From NCBI RefSeq assembly GCF_004216905.1, contig NZ_SGXJ01000001.1, positions 372,001-436,000 of the forward strand: a stretch of 64,000 nucleotides of DNA. The letters run 5' to 3'. The DNA comes from Kribbella sp. VKM Ac-2569 (lineage in GTDB: Bacteria; Actinomycetota; Actinomycetes; Propionibacteriales; Kribbellaceae). Under the pieces are notes generated by a model. The model made no database searches, was not told the origin of the DNA, and worked only from the letters and a program-made list of their open reading frames with translations. Numbering within the stretch: the stretch's first letter is position 1; the number at the start of each line of letters is the position of its first letter. Below are positions 9,795 to 18,513 of the stretch, one piece after another. Position numbers and translations under genes: made by a program.

Positions 9795-11620
9795 CTGACA
9801 CCCCCGGCGTACATGGACTCGACCAGGCCGGCGAACGCCGACTCGACGGCGGTGCGTTTGACCTTCTGGGTCGCGGTCAGCTCGCCGTCCTCGTGATCCA
9901 GCACCTTCGGCAGCAGCCGGAACGACCGCACCTGCTCGACGGTGGCGAACCGTTCGTTGACCTCGTCGACGACCCCCTGGACGAGCCCGATCACCTCGGG
10001 CTTCGCGGACAGGTCGCCGTACGTCGAATACGGCAGCCGATGGACCTGCGCCCAGTGCCCGACGGTGTCCGGCTCGATGCCGATCAGCGCGGTGAGGAAC
10101 TTGCGCCGGTCGCCGATCACGACGGCTTCCTTGATGTACGGCGACGCTTTCAGGGCGTTCTCGAGTTCCGACGGGGCGACGTTCTTGCCGCCCGCGGTGA
10201 TGATGATGTCCTTCATCCGGTCGGTGATGCGCAGGTGCGTACCGTCGACCCACTCGCCCACGTCGCCGGTGTGCAGCCAGCCGTCCGGGCCGATCACCTT
10301 GGCGGTCGCCTCCGGGTCCTGCCAGTAGCCGGCGAACGTCCCCGGATGCCGGGTGAGGATCTCGCCGGTGCTCTCGTCGATCCGTACCTCGACGCCCTCG
10401 TGCGGCTCGCCGACCGTGCCGACCTTGACCCGGCCCGGACGGTTGGCGGTGGCCACCGCGGTGTTCTCGGTCATGCCGTACACCTCGTGCATCGGCAGAC
10501 CGAGTCCCATGAAGAACCGCAGTACCTCGGGTGCGATGGGTGCGGCCCCACAGGCGGCGTACCGGACCTTGCGCAGACCGACGCGATCCTTCAGTGCGCG
10601 GTAGCAGAACAACCAGCCGATGCCGTAGACCACTGTCGAGGCGGCGGTATGACGTCCGCCGTTGGCTGCGAGGACGCCGCCGATCCAGTCGGCGCGGCGC
10701 AACCAGTAGCCGCCGACCAGGCGCTTGACCGGATCCGCGGACTGGATCCGGATCTGCACACCGGCCGCGATCTTCTCCCAGATCCGGGGTACGCCGAACA
10801 GGACGGTCGGCTGCACCTCATGCAGGTTGGGCGCGACGGTCTCGATCGACTCGGCGAAGTGCACGCACACGCCGGCCCCGGCGCCGAACCAGCCGCTGAA
10901 GATCCGTTCGGCGACATGGCACAACGGCAGGTAGGACAGCACGCTGTCGCGCGGTGAGGGTGGTGGTGCGGTGAAGCCGCCGCGCTCGACCAGCTCCTGG
11001 ATCGCGAAGTCGACGTTCGCACCGGTCAGCATCACGCCCTTTGGCGGTCCGGTGGTCCCGGAGGTGTAGATCAGCGTCACGACGTCGTCTGGGCGGGCGT
11101 CGATCATTCGCTGCGCCACCGCGTTCGGATGGGCCTCGCGGTGCTCGGTGCCGAGGGCAAGGAAGTCGGGCCAGGCGATCAGCCGCGGGTCGTCGTACCG
11201 GTAGCGGATGCCGCGCGGTTCGACGTACACGATGTGCTTCAGGTCGGGCAGGTCGTCGACCGCGAGCGCCTTGTCGACCTGCTCCTGGTCCTCGGCGATC
11301 AGCACCTTCGCGCCCGAGTGCCGGAGCAGATAGCCGACCTCGGCGACCGGGTTGGTCGGGTAGAGACCGACGGTGGCCGCGCGGGCCGCGACCGTTCCGA
11401 CATCGGTGTAGAGCCACTCGCGCCGGTTCTCCGAGTGGATCGCGACCCGGTCTCCGGGTTCGATGCCGAGGGCAATCAGCGCGTGGCCGACCAGCTCGGC
11501 GGTGTCCCAGTACTGCAGCCAGCTGACCTGCTGCCAGATGCCCAGATCCTTTTCCCGCAAGGCGATCCCGCCGGGTGTCTTCCTGGCACGCTCCCGGACC
11601 CGGGTGGCGATCGTGGTCAT
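9791..11620 (-). CDS. Long-chain-type acyl-CoA synthetase (AMP-forming) within the Liv operon
   Basis: A 609-residue adenylate-forming enzyme that would activate a carboxylic acid to its CoA thioester. The core motifs are intact: the P-loop LIYTSGTTGPPKGVML near residue 190, YGMTENTAV near 350, LHTGDVGEW near 420 and ITAGGKNVAPSELENAL near 445. The last Lys region (GELTATQKVKRTAVE) is also present. It resembles the long-chain acyl-CoA ligase (FadD15-like) group rather than acetyl-CoA synthetase. The start ATG overlaps the livG stop (ATGA) and the stop overlaps livH (GTGA). Such tight placement implies that the imported substrate is a carboxylate to be thioesterified; that is inference. Confidence 0.92.
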   Translation of the reverse strand: MTTIATRVRERARKTPGGIALREKDLGIWQQVSWLQYWDTAELVGHALIALGIEPGDRVAIHSENRREWLYTDVGTVAARAATVGLYPTNPVAEVGYLLRHSGAKVLIAEDQEQVDKALAVDDLPDLKHIVYVEPRGIRYRYDDPRLIAWPDFLALGTEHREAHPNAVAQRMIDARPDDVVTLIYTSGTTGPPKGVMLTGANVDFAIQELVERGGFTAPPPSPRDSVLSYLPLCHVAERIFSGWFGAGAGVCVHFAESIETVAPNLHEVQPTVLFGVPRIWEKIAAGVQIRIQSADPVKRLVGGYWLRRADWIGGVLAANGGRHTAASTVVYGIGWLFCYRALKDRVGLRKVRYAACGAAPIAPEVLRFFMGLGLPMHEVYGMTENTAVATANRPGRVKVGTVGEPHEGVEVRIDESTGEILTRHPGTFAGYWQDPEATAKVIGPDGWLHTGDVGEWVDGTHLRITDRMKDIIITAGGKNVAPSELENALKASPYIKEAVVIGDRRKFLTALIGIEPDTVGHWAQVHRLPYSTYGDLSAKPEVIGLVQGVVDEVNERFATVEQVRSFRLLPKVLDHEDGELTATQKVKRTAVESAFAGLVESMYAGGVR

Positions 11621-12438
11621 GGCATCACCCGGTGTTCCTCGCCCAGGTAGGCGCGCACCACGTCGGGATCGGTCGCGACCTCGCGCGGTGTACCGGTGCG
11701 GATCGGCTTGCCGAAGTCGATCACCATGATCCGGTCGGCCAGATCCATCACCAGGCCCATGTCGTGCTCGACCATCACCATCGGCAGCCCGAGCTCGTCG
11801 CGGATGTCGAGGATGAACCGGGCCATGTCCTCGGTCTCCTCCAGGTTCATCCCGGCGACCGGTTCGTCCAGCAGCAACAGCTTCGGCTCGGACGCGAGAG
11901 CACGGCCGAGTTCGACCCGCTTCTGGATGCCGTACGGCAGCAGGCCGACCGGGAGACGTCGCCACTGAGCGAGCTCGAGGAAGTCGACGATCTCCTCGAC
12001 GGCGAGGCGATTCGCGAGCTCGTTGCGCCGGGCCTTACCGAGCCACGCGAACGCGGCGAGGACGCCGTACGGGTGATGGAGGTGCCGGCCGAGCATCAGG
12101 TTGTCGAGCACGGTGAGATTGGAGAACAGCTCGATGTTCTGGAAGGTCCGGGCGACGCCGAGGCGCGCGATCGCGTGCGGCCGGCGGCCGATCAGGTCCT
12201 CGTCGCCGAACCGGACGGTGCCCTGCTGCGGCCGGTAGACGCCGGACAGCACGTTGAAGATCGAGGTCTTGCCGGCGCCGTTCGGCCCGATCACCGCGAA
12301 CAGTTCGCCCGCGTTCACCGTGAAGCTCACGCCGTTGAGAGCCGTCACCCCGTCGAATCCAAGGAGGACATCCTCGAACGTGAGCACCGGGGTCGCTTCC
12401 TCCGTGCTCTCACTCCGCCGAGCTTCCGTCGCCGTCAC
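11617..12438 (-). CDS. livG: ABC transporter ATP-binding protein LivG
   Basis: Nucleotide-binding subunit of the importer. It has Walker A GPNGAGKTS, the Q-loop in ARTFQNIELF, the LivG-type signature LLPYGIQKRVELGRAL in place of LSGGQ, Walker B LLLLDEPVAGMN and the switch His in MVEHDMGLV. The C-terminal extension GTPREVATDPDVVRAYLGEE is typical of the Liv class. A TTG at 12447 is possible, but the GTG at 12438 overlaps the livF stop as GTGA, the arrangement used throughout this operon, so I chose it. This gives 273 residues. Confidence 0.93.
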   Translation of the reverse strand: MTATEARRSESTEEATPVLTFEDVLLGFDGVTALNGVSFTVNAGELFAVIGPNGAGKTSIFNVLSGVYRPQQGTVRFGDEDLIGRRPHAIARLGVARTFQNIELFSNLTVLDNLMLGRHLHHPYGVLAAFAWLGKARRNELANRLAVEEIVDFLELAQWRRLPVGLLPYGIQKRVELGRALASEPKLLLLDEPVAGMNLEETEDMARFILDIRDELGLPMVMVEHDMGLVMDLADRIMVIDFGKPIRTGTPREVATDPDVVRAYLGEEHRVMP

Positions 12439-13220
12439 GACAGCCAACGCTTCCGGCGGCGGTAGTGCTTGACGTCCCGGAAGGACTTCGCCGATCCTTC
12501 GGCGCCGAGACCGAGGTAGAACTCGCGAACGTCGCCATCGGCAAGCAACTCCGCGGCGGGCTTGTCCATCACCATCGCGCCGTTCTCCAGCACGTAACCG
12601 TGTTCGGCGATCGACAACGCCATCGCCGCGTTCTGCTCGACCAGCAGAACCGTCGTACCGTCCTGGTTGATCTGCACGATCACGTCCCGGATCTGCTGGA
12701 CGATCATCGGCGCCAGGCCGAGACTCGGCTCGTCCAGCAGCAGGTACTTCGGATCCGACATCAGCGCCCGGCCGATGGCGAGCATCTGCTGCTCGCCGCC
12801 GGACAGGTAGCCGGCGAGCTTGCGGCGACGGTCGGCCAGCACCGGGAACAACTGATACGTCCGGTCCAGGTTGGTCTTGATCGAGCGCGGGCTGACGTGC
12901 CCGCCGATCCGCAGGTTCTCCTCGACGGTGAGGTCGGCCAGAATGCGCCGGCCCTCCAGGACCTGTTTGATGCCCAGGGCAGCGATCCGGCTGGCGCCGT
13001 ACGTGTGGATCGGCTCGCCGTCGAGGGTGATCGACCCACGCCGGACCGCGCCGTCATGGACGTCGAGCAGGCCGGAGAACGCGCGCAGCAAGGTGGACTT
13101 GCCGGCGCCGTTCGCCCCGAGCAGGGCGACGATCCGCCCCTGCGGAACCTCGAGGCCGACGCCCCGCAGCACCAGCATCACATCGTCGTAGACGACCTCG
13201 AGATTCTTCGCCGCCAGCAC
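12435..13220 (-). CDS. livF: ABC transporter ATP-binding protein LivF
   Basis: Second ATPase subunit of the importer and first gene of the operon. It has Walker A GANGAGKST, Q-loop IKQVLEGRRILADL, signature YLSGGEQQMLAIGRAL, Walker B YLLLDEPSLGLAP and switch LLVEQNAAMAL, all canonical for LivF. The C-terminus is longer than usual, with a basic tail ending YRRRKRWLS. The GTG at 13220 has GAGGAGG just upstream; a TTG at 13247 is an alternative that adds nine residues. No operator is evident in the 130 bases between this start and the his terminator. Confidence 0.92.
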   Translation of the reverse strand: MLAAKNLEVVYDDVMLVLRGVGLEVPQGRIVALLGANGAGKSTLLRAFSGLLDVHDGAVRRGSITLDGEPIHTYGASRIAALGIKQVLEGRRILADLTVEENLRIGGHVSPRSIKTNLDRTYQLFPVLADRRRKLAGYLSGGEQQMLAIGRALMSDPKYLLLDEPSLGLAPMIVQQIRDVIVQINQDGTTVLLVEQNAAMALSIAEHGYVLENGAMVMDKPAAELLADGDVREFYLGLGAEGSAKSFRDVKHYRRRKRWLS

Positions 13221-13351
13221 CCGGCCTCCTCGGTGGAGGTTCCCCAACCAGCATCTTGGCGAGTGAGTGTGACAGCACCGGTGGCGAGTTTGAAGTCCTC
13301 GCAGCCCGGAAATCGGACACCGCCACCCAACCGTGACCGACAGTCAGGAGT

Positions 13352-13372
13352 AAAACCAGCTACGCGACTGGT
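13352..13372 (-). terminator. Intrinsic terminator of the his operon
   Basis: On the minus strand, immediately after the hisH stop, the arms ACCAG (13372-13368) and CTGGT (13359-13355) form a short hairpin followed by TTTTA. This is a modest rho-independent terminator. It separates hisDCBH from the liv operon that follows on the same strand. Confidence 0.5.
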
Positions 13373-13373
13373 A

Positions 13374-14015
13374 TTACAACGAACGAACCCAGTTGGCAAG
13401 CAGTTCGGCACCTGCATCACCGGACTTCTCGGGGTGGAACTGGGTGGCGGTGAGCGGGCCGTTCTCGACGGCGGCGACGAAGCGGTCGGCGCCGTACGTC
13501 GTCCACGTCACGAGCGGGGCGACCGACTCGCGGGCGTCCTGCAGCTGCCACTCGCGCACGCCGTACGAATGGACGAAGTAGAACCGCTCCTTCTCGATGC
13601 CGTCGAACAACTTCGTGCCGGACGGTACGTCGATGGTGTTCCAGCCCATGTGCGGGACCGGTTGGTCGTCCTTCGGCTGCAGGCGCTCGACGGTGCCGGG
13701 CCACTGCTCGCAGCCCTCGGTCTCGACGCCGTGCTCGATACCGCGGGCGAACAGGATCTGCATGCCGACGCAGATCCCGAGCACCGGACGGCCACCGGTC
13801 AGCCGGCGGTCGACCACGACATCGCCGCGGACCGCCTTCAGTCCGGTCATGCAGGCCTCGAAGGCACCCACGCCGGGGACGAGCAGACCATCCGCGTTGC
13901 AGGCCGCGTCGAAGTCGGAGGTCACCGTGACGTCGGCGCCGACACGTTGCAGCGCCCGCTCCCCCGACCGGATGTTGCCGGAACCGTAGTCGAGCAGGAC
14001 GACCTTCTTGCTCAC
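13374..14015 (-). CDS. hisH: Imidazole glycerol phosphate synthase, glutaminase subunit HisH
   Basis: Glutamine amidotransferase that feeds ammonia to HisF in step five of histidine synthesis. The class-I triad is visible: nucleophile Cys in GICVGMQIL near residue 85, and His/Glu in [13 protein letters not shown] near the C-terminus. The N-terminal [16 protein letters not shown] and [11 protein letters not shown] are diagnostic. 213 residues is normal. The GTG overlaps the hisB stop (GTGA). Its obligate partner HisF, and HisA/PriA, are not in this window. Confidence 0.96.
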   Translation of the reverse strand: MSKKVVLLDYGSGNIRSGERALQRVGADVTVTSDFDAACNADGLLVPGVGAFEACMTGLKAVRGDVVVDRRLTGGRPVLGICVGMQILFARGIEHGVETEGCEQWPGTVERLQPKDDQPVPHMGWNTIDVPSGTKLFDGIEKERFYFVHSYGVREWQLQDARESVAPLVTWTTYGADRFVAAVENGPLTATQFHPEKSGDAGAELLANWVRSL

Positions 14016-14614
14016 AGGGCGCCCTTGGTGGACGGGATGCCCGGCTGCCGCGGATCCAGCTCGGCGGCAGCCCGAAGCGCCCGGGCGAACGCCTTGAACT
14101 GCGCCTCGACGATGTGGTGCGGGTCGCGGCCGGACAGCACCCGGATGTGGACGCAGATCGCAGCGTTGAACGCGAGCGTCTCGAACACGTGCTGGGTCAG
14201 CGAACCGGCGTAGTCGCCGCCGATGATCGCGTACACCTGACCGTCCGGCTCGCCCGTGTGCACGCAGTACGGACGCCCGGACAGGTCGACCGTGCAGTGC
14301 ACGAGCGCCTCGTCGAGCGGCACGGTCGCGTCGCCGAACCGGCGGATCCCGCGCTTGTCGCCGAGGGCCTCTTTCAGCGCCTGGCCGATCCCGATCGCGG
14401 TGTCCTCGACCGTGTGGTGCGCGTCGATCTCCAGGTCGCCGACCGTGTTCACGTGCAGATCGAGCAGCGCGTGCTTGGCGAGCGCGTTGAGCATGTGGTC
14501 GTAGAACCCGACCCCCGTGGAGATGTCCGCCCGGCCCTCGCCGTCGATGTTCAGCTCGACCAGGACCTTCGACTCACTCGTCTCCCGATCGATCCGCGCC
14601 GTACGCCCGCTCAT
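14012..14614 (-). CDS. hisB: Imidazoleglycerol-phosphate dehydratase HisB
   Basis: Monofunctional IGP dehydratase of 200 residues, step six of histidine synthesis. The two metal-binding His clusters are present: [13 protein letters not shown] and [13 protein letters not shown] in the first half, and [18 protein letters not shown] in the second half. The open frame extends upstream to 15832, but that part is a shadow of hisC. The ATG at 14614 overlaps the hisC stop and matches the family start ([12 protein letters not shown]). Confidence 0.97.
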   Translation of the reverse strand: MSGRTARIDRETSESKVLVELNIDGEGRADISTGVGFYDHMLNALAKHALLDLHVNTVGDLEIDAHHTVEDTAIGIGQALKEALGDKRGIRRFGDATVPLDEALVHCTVDLSGRPYCVHTGEPDGQVYAIIGGDYAGSLTQHVFETLAFNAAICVHIRVLSGRDPHHIVEAQFKAFARALRAAAELDPRQPGIPSTKGAL

Positions 14615-15729
14615 GTCTGCCTTCCCGTGTCTGTCTTCAGAACGCGCTCCAGCGAAGCGCGGAACGCGGCCATCTCGTCGCCGGTGCCGATCGAGACCCG
14701 CAGCCAGCCGTCCGGACCGGTCTCCCGGATCAGTACGCCGTCGTCCAGCAACGCCTGCCAGACCGCGTGCCGATCCGCGAACGTGCCGAACAGCACGAAG
14801 TTCGCGTCCGAGTCGACCGCCCGCAACCCCAGCGATCGCAGCCAGTCGACGGTCTCGTCCCGCTCCACCCGGAGCTGCTCCACCCGGCCGAGCAACTCGT
14901 CGGAGTGCTGCAACGCCGCCCGCGCGACTGCCTGGGTCACCGCGGACAGGTGGTACGGCAACCGGACGATCCGCAGCGCGTCCACGAACTGCTTGCTCGC
15001 GGCAAGGTATCCGACCCGCCCGCCCGCCATCGCGAACGCCTTCGACATCGTCCGCGCGACCGCAAGATTCGGGTACGACGGCAACAGGCTGACCGCACTG
15101 GGCGTCCCGGCGCGGCGGAACTCGGCGTACGCCTCGTCGACCACGACCACGGCACCTTGTGCACCGGCCTGCGCGACGATCGCCTCGGTCACGTCGATCG
15201 GCAGCGCCGTCCCGGTCGGGTTGTTCGGCGAGGCGAGCAGCACCACCGACGGGCGGTGCCGCGAGATCGCCGCGAGCGCCTTGCTCTTGTCCAGCGTGAA
15301 GTCCTCGGCGCGGCGGCCGGTGACCCACGCGGTGTTCGTGTCCCGCGCGTACTCCGGATACATCGAGTACGTCGGCGCGAACGAGAGCGCCGTACGACCG
15401 GGGCCGCCGAAGGCCTGCAGGACGTGCAGCATCACCTCGTTGGACCCGTTCGCTGCCCAGAGCTGCTCCGGCTCGAGTTGCGCGCCGGACTCGCGCGCGA
15501 GGTACGCCGCGAGGTCCGCACGGAGGCCGATGAACTCGCGGTCCGGGTAGCGGTTCATGCCACGAGCGGCCACGGTGACCGCCGCGGCGATGTCGGCGAC
15601 GGTCGCCTCGCTCGCCGGGTACGGGTTCTCGTTGACGTTCAGGAGCACCGGGACGTCGAGCTGCGGGGCGCCGTACGGCTCGAAGCTCTTCAGCTCGTCG
15701 CGGATCGGCAGCCCGTCGAAGCGGCCCAT
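14611..15729 (-). CDS. hisC: Histidinol-phosphate aminotransferase HisC
   Basis: Class-I/II PLP aminotransferase of 372 residues. It shows [57 protein letters not shown] and the PLP-lysine region [19 protein letters not shown]. It converts imidazole acetol phosphate to histidinol phosphate. The ATG at 15729 shares one base with the hisD stop (TGATG), so the start is well fixed; upstream residues in the open frame are the hisD shadow. Confidence 0.96.
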   Translation of the reverse strand: MGRFDGLPIRDELKSFEPYGAPQLDVPVLLNVNENPYPASEATVADIAAAVTVAARGMNRYPDREFIGLRADLAAYLARESGAQLEPEQLWAANGSNEVMLHVLQAFGGPGRTALSFAPTYSMYPEYARDTNTAWVTGRRAEDFTLDKSKALAAISRHRPSVVLLASPNNPTGTALPIDVTEAIVAQAGAQGAVVVVDEAYAEFRRAGTPSAVSLLPSYPNLAVARTMSKAFAMAGGRVGYLAASKQFVDALRIVRLPYHLSAVTQAVARAALQHSDELLGRVEQLRVERDETVDWLRSLGLRAVDSDANFVLFGTFADRHAVWQALLDDGVLIRETGPDGWLRVSIGTGDEMAAFRASLERVLKTDTGRQT

Positions 15730-17054
15730 CACCGCTCCCCTGGGAATCGGACGGACACCGCGGCGCCGTGGGCGGGCAGGTCCTCGGCGTGGGCGAGCGT
15801 GACCACGTGGCCGGCGACCTCCTGCAACGCATCGCGCGAGTAGTTGATCACGTGCATTGCCTTCAGGAAGCTGCGCACGGACAGGCCGGACGAGTGGCAG
15901 GCGCAACCGGCCGTCGGGAGGACGTGGTTGGAGCCGGCGCAGTAGTCGCCGAGCGACACCGGCGACCAGCTGCCGACGAAGATCGCGCCGGCGTTGGTGA
16001 TCAGGCCGGCCCGCTCCTCGGCGTCCGCGGTCTGAATCTCCAGGTGCTCGGCGGCGTACGCATCGACCACCGCGGTGCCCTGCTCGAGGTCGTCGACCAG
16101 CACGACGGCCGACTGCTGACCTTGCAGAGCCTCCGTCACGCGGTCCTGGTGCTTGGTCTGCGCGACCTGACCCGGCAGCTCGGCCTCGACCGCGGCGGCC
16201 AAGGTTTCGGACGGTGTCACCAGCACGCTGGCGGCCATCGGGTCGTGCTCGGCCTGGCTGATCAAGTCGGCGGCGACGTGCTTCGGGTCGGCGGTGTCGT
16301 CGGCCAGGACCGCGATCTCGGTCGGGCCGGCCTCGGAGTCGATGCCGACCTCACCCAGCAGGAACCGCTTGGCGGCGACTACGTAGATGTTGCCGGGACC
16401 CGTGATCAGGTTGACCTTCTTGCAGCCGTCGAAGCCGTACGCGAACCCGGCGATGGCCTGCGCGCCGCCCATCGCGTAGACCTCGTCGATCCCGAGCAGC
16501 GCACACACCGCGAGCACCGTCGGGTGCGGCAGACCGCCGAACTCCTTCTGCGGCGGGGAGGCAATGGCCAGGGACGGCACACCGGCCACCTGCGCCGGCA
16601 CGACGTTCATCAGGACACTCGACGCGAGCGGCGCACGGCCGCCGGGCACGTACAGGCCGACGCGCTGGACCGGGACGAACCGCTGGGTCACCCGCCCGCC
16701 TGGTGCAGGCTCGGAGGCGATGTCGGGGGTGAGCTCGTCCTGGCTGACCTCGCGGACCCGGCGGATCGACTCCTCGAAGGCGCTGCGCACCTCCGGGTCG
16801 AGCTCCTCGAGCGCGGTCTTCAGCGCCTCGGCCGGGACCCGGATGTCCTCGACGCGCACATGGTCGAACTTCTCGCCGTACTCCCGGATCGCCTCGAGGC
16901 CGCGATGGCGGACGTCCAGGCAGATGGGTCGGACGACGTCGAGAGCCTTCTCGACGTCGAACACGGCTCGGGGGACGAGGGCATTCACTTCGGCTTGGAG
17001 GTCGGAGACCTCTCCGGCCGCCACTCGGCCCCGCAGGTCGACGCGGCGAATCAT
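15729..17054 (-). CDS. hisD: Histidinol dehydrogenase HisD
   Basis: The zinc- and NAD-dependent enzyme for the last two steps of histidine synthesis, 441 residues. Landmarks are [73 protein letters not shown] and [11 protein letters not shown]. First gene of hisD-C-B-H. No Shine-Dalgarno is visible; a TAGACT box ends six bases before the ATG, which suggests a leaderless mRNA (see findings). Confidence 0.97.
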   Translation of the reverse strand: MIRRVDLRGRVAAGEVSDLQAEVNALVPRAVFDVEKALDVVRPICLDVRHRGLEAIREYGEKFDHVRVEDIRVPAEALKTALEELDPEVRSAFEESIRRVREVSQDELTPDIASEPAPGGRVTQRFVPVQRVGLYVPGGRAPLASSVLMNVVPAQVAGVPSLAIASPPQKEFGGLPHPTVLAVCALLGIDEVYAMGGAQAIAGFAYGFDGCKKVNLITGPGNIYVVAAKRFLLGEVGIDSEAGPTEIAVLADDTADPKHVAADLISQAEHDPMAASVLVTPSETLAAAVEAELPGQVAQTKHQDRVTEALQGQQSAVVLVDDLEQGTAVVDAYAAEHLEIQTADAEERAGLITNAGAIFVGSWSPVSLGDYCAGSNHVLPTAGCACHSSGLSVRSFLKAMHVINYSRDALQEVAGHVVTLAHAEDLPAHGAAVSVRFPGER

Positions 17055-17073
17055 GGCGCCAGTCTAGTGGCGC
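17055..17073 (-). promoter_or_regulatory. hisD -10 box within an inverted repeat
   Basis: The minus strand carries TAGACT (17066-17061), then GGCGCC and the hisD ATG. The box lies in the dyad GCGCCA (17056-17061), a six-base spacer, and TGGCGC (17068-17073). A regulator bound here would block a leaderless promoter. The -10 match is clear; the operator role is inference. Confidence 0.4.
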
Positions 17074-17164
17074 GGACCGGGCAGCTCCGCGCCATATCCA
17101 CAGGTCGGCCGCCAACGACGCCGTACCGACGCCGTCACCGGCCGTGATCGCGGAGTTCGTCCAC

Positions 17165-17170
17165 TAGGCT
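17165..17170 (+). promoter_or_regulatory. Candidate -10 box, leaderless Lon-N gene
   Basis: TAGGCT lies seven bases before the ATG at 17178, and there is no ribosome-binding site in between. It faces the hisD promoter about 100 bases away. Confidence 0.4.
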
Positions 17171-17177
17171 CGTTGGC

Positions 17178-17849
17178 ATGGACTCCCGCCTGCCGTTGCT
17201 CACTGTCGACACGGTGATCTTTCCCGGCCTGGTGGTCTCGATTCCGGTGACCGACGTCCAGGGCCGCGCGGTGGTCCGCGACCTGGTCGAGAACGGCGGC
17301 GAACTGGTCTGCGGCGCGCTCGCGGTCCGGGACGGGTACGAGCTGGGTGAGCGGGTGTTCCGGTCGCTGTACGGGACCGGCTGCGCGGCAACGATCTCCG
17401 AGATCGCGCTGGACGCGGACGACGACGGACCGGTCGAGGTGACGCTGACCGGCAACCGCCGGTTCAAGGTGAGCGAGCTGGACGGCGGCGGCGACTACCT
17501 GGTCGCGGATGTGGAATGGCTGGCCGACGACCTCGGCGACGACCCGCTGGGTACGGCAACGATCGCGCTCGAAAGGTTCCGCAAGTACGCCGAGGCGATC
17601 AGCGAGATCAGCCGCCCCGGCCTGCACCTCGGCGACCTCCCCGACGACCCCGGCACGTTGTCGTACCTGATGTCGGCCGCGATGAAACTCATGACCCCCG
17701 ACCGCCAGAAGCTCCTCGAAGCCGCCGACATCACCACCCGGCTCGTCCAGCTCGTCGCCCTCATCGACACCGAACTCTCCGCGATCACCGCCCTCCCGTC
17801 CCTCCCCGCCACCGACCTCATCGCCTGGTCCGCCCTCTCCCCCAATTAG
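17178..17849 (+). CDS. Stand-alone Lon N-terminal (substrate-binding) domain protein
   Basis: A 223-residue protein that matches the LON substrate-binding domain: RLPLLTVDTVIFPGLVVSIPV at the start, ATISEIALDADDDGPVEVTLTGNRRFKV in the middle, and a helical C-terminal part. The AAA+ and protease domains of Lon are absent, so it is not a protease. Stand-alone LON-domain proteins are common in actinobacteria and of unknown role; substrate or partner binding is presumed. Divergent from hisD with a leaderless-type promoter. Confidence 0.85.
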   Translation: MDSRLPLLTVDTVIFPGLVVSIPVTDVQGRAVVRDLVENGGELVCGALAVRDGYELGERVFRSLYGTGCAATISEIALDADDDGPVEVTLTGNRRFKVSELDGGGDYLVADVEWLADDLGDDPLGTATIALERFRKYAEAISEISRPGLHLGDLPDDPGTLSYLMSAAMKLMTPDRQKLLEAADITTRLVQLVALIDTELSAITALPSLPATDLIAWSALSPN

Positions 17850-17894
17850 CCTCCAACCGGGGAGCACAACTGCCCGATTCGGGCGGGTAAACCT

Positions 17895-17912
17895 CCCCAA
17901 ACCAGTTTGGGG
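17895..17912. terminator. Small hairpin between Lon-N gene and toxin-antitoxin operon
   Basis: CCCCAAA (17895-17901) and TTTGGGG (17906-17912) form a seven-base stem with a CCAG loop, 46 bases after the Lon-N stop and 52 before the antitoxin ATG. There is no U-run, so it may instead be an operator for the RHH antitoxin. Confidence 0.35.
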
Positions 17913-17951
17913 CCACACCAGCAGGTGCTACCGAAGTGAATCCCACGGCGG

Positions 17952-17957
17952 TATGGT
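17952..17957 (+). promoter_or_regulatory. Candidate -10 box of the toxin-antitoxin operon
   Basis: TATGGT ends six bases before the antitoxin ATG at 17964 and there is no Shine-Dalgarno, so the mRNA may be leaderless. Confidence 0.4.
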
Positions 17958-17963
17958 TGTGGT

Positions 17964-18200
17964 ATGAGCAAGCAGATCACGGTTCGGCTGCCGGACGACC
18001 TGGTCGACTTCATGGACGAGCTCGTCGCGACCGACAAGGCGACGAGCCGGGCCTCTGTGGTCGCCCGGGCGATGGTGCGTGAGCGGCGCCGTGAGTTGGC
18101 CGCCCGCGATCTCGCCATCCTGAACGAACATGGTGAGTACGCCGACCTCGAAGGGCTCGCCCCCGCGGCCGCGGGCACCGTGCTCAGCGACCTCGACTGA
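17964..18200 (+). CDS. Ribbon-helix-helix antitoxin
   Basis: 78 residues. The N-terminal half (KQITVRLPDDLVDFMDELV, then ASRASVVARAMVRERRRELA) is a standard ribbon-helix-helix DNA-binding domain; the acidic C-terminal tail (LNEHGEYADLEGLAP) is the expected toxin-neutralising segment. It precedes a MazF-type toxin gene by ten bases, the usual order. Such antitoxins repress their own promoter as a complex with the toxin. Confidence 0.88.
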   Translation: MSKQITVRLPDDLVDFMDELVATDKATSRASVVARAMVRERRRELAARDLAILNEHGEYADLEGLAPAAAGTVLSDLD

Positions 18201-18210
18201 GTACGACGTC

Positions 18211-18513
18211 GTGCGCCCACTGCACATCGCCCGGCTCGACAAACCCCGGCCGGTGGTCGTGCTGACCCGTGAACTGATCCGGCCGCGCCTCACCAACGTG
18301 ACGGTCGCCCCGATCACCAGCACGATCCGCGGCCTGTCCACCGAGGTCCTGGTGGGGCCTGACAACGGCCTCGATCACCCCAGCGCGATCTCCTGCGACA
18401 ACATCCAGACCATCCCGAAGTCCCAGCTCGGCCGCCTGATCGGCTACCTCCACCCCGACCAGGAACCAGCCCTGGCCGAGGCCATCAACCTGGCGTTCGA
18501 TCTAGAGTTCTAG
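18211..18513 (+). CDS. MazF/PemK-type endoribonuclease toxin
   Basis: 100 residues from a GTG at 18211. The fold signature is clear: DKPRPVVVLTREL, then VTVAPITSTIRGLSTEV, SAISCDNIQTIPKSQLGRLIG and a C-terminal helix. MazF toxins cut single-stranded RNA at short motifs; the target here cannot be predicted. The frame is open upstream inside the antitoxin gene, but homologous sequence starts at RPLHIARLDK. The last 12 bases overlap the stop end of the convergent kinase gene. Confidence 0.87.
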   Translation: MRPLHIARLDKPRPVVVLTRELIRPRLTNVTVAPITSTIRGLSTEVLVGPDNGLDHPSAISCDNIQTIPKSQLGRLIGYLHPDQEPALAEAINLAFDLEF

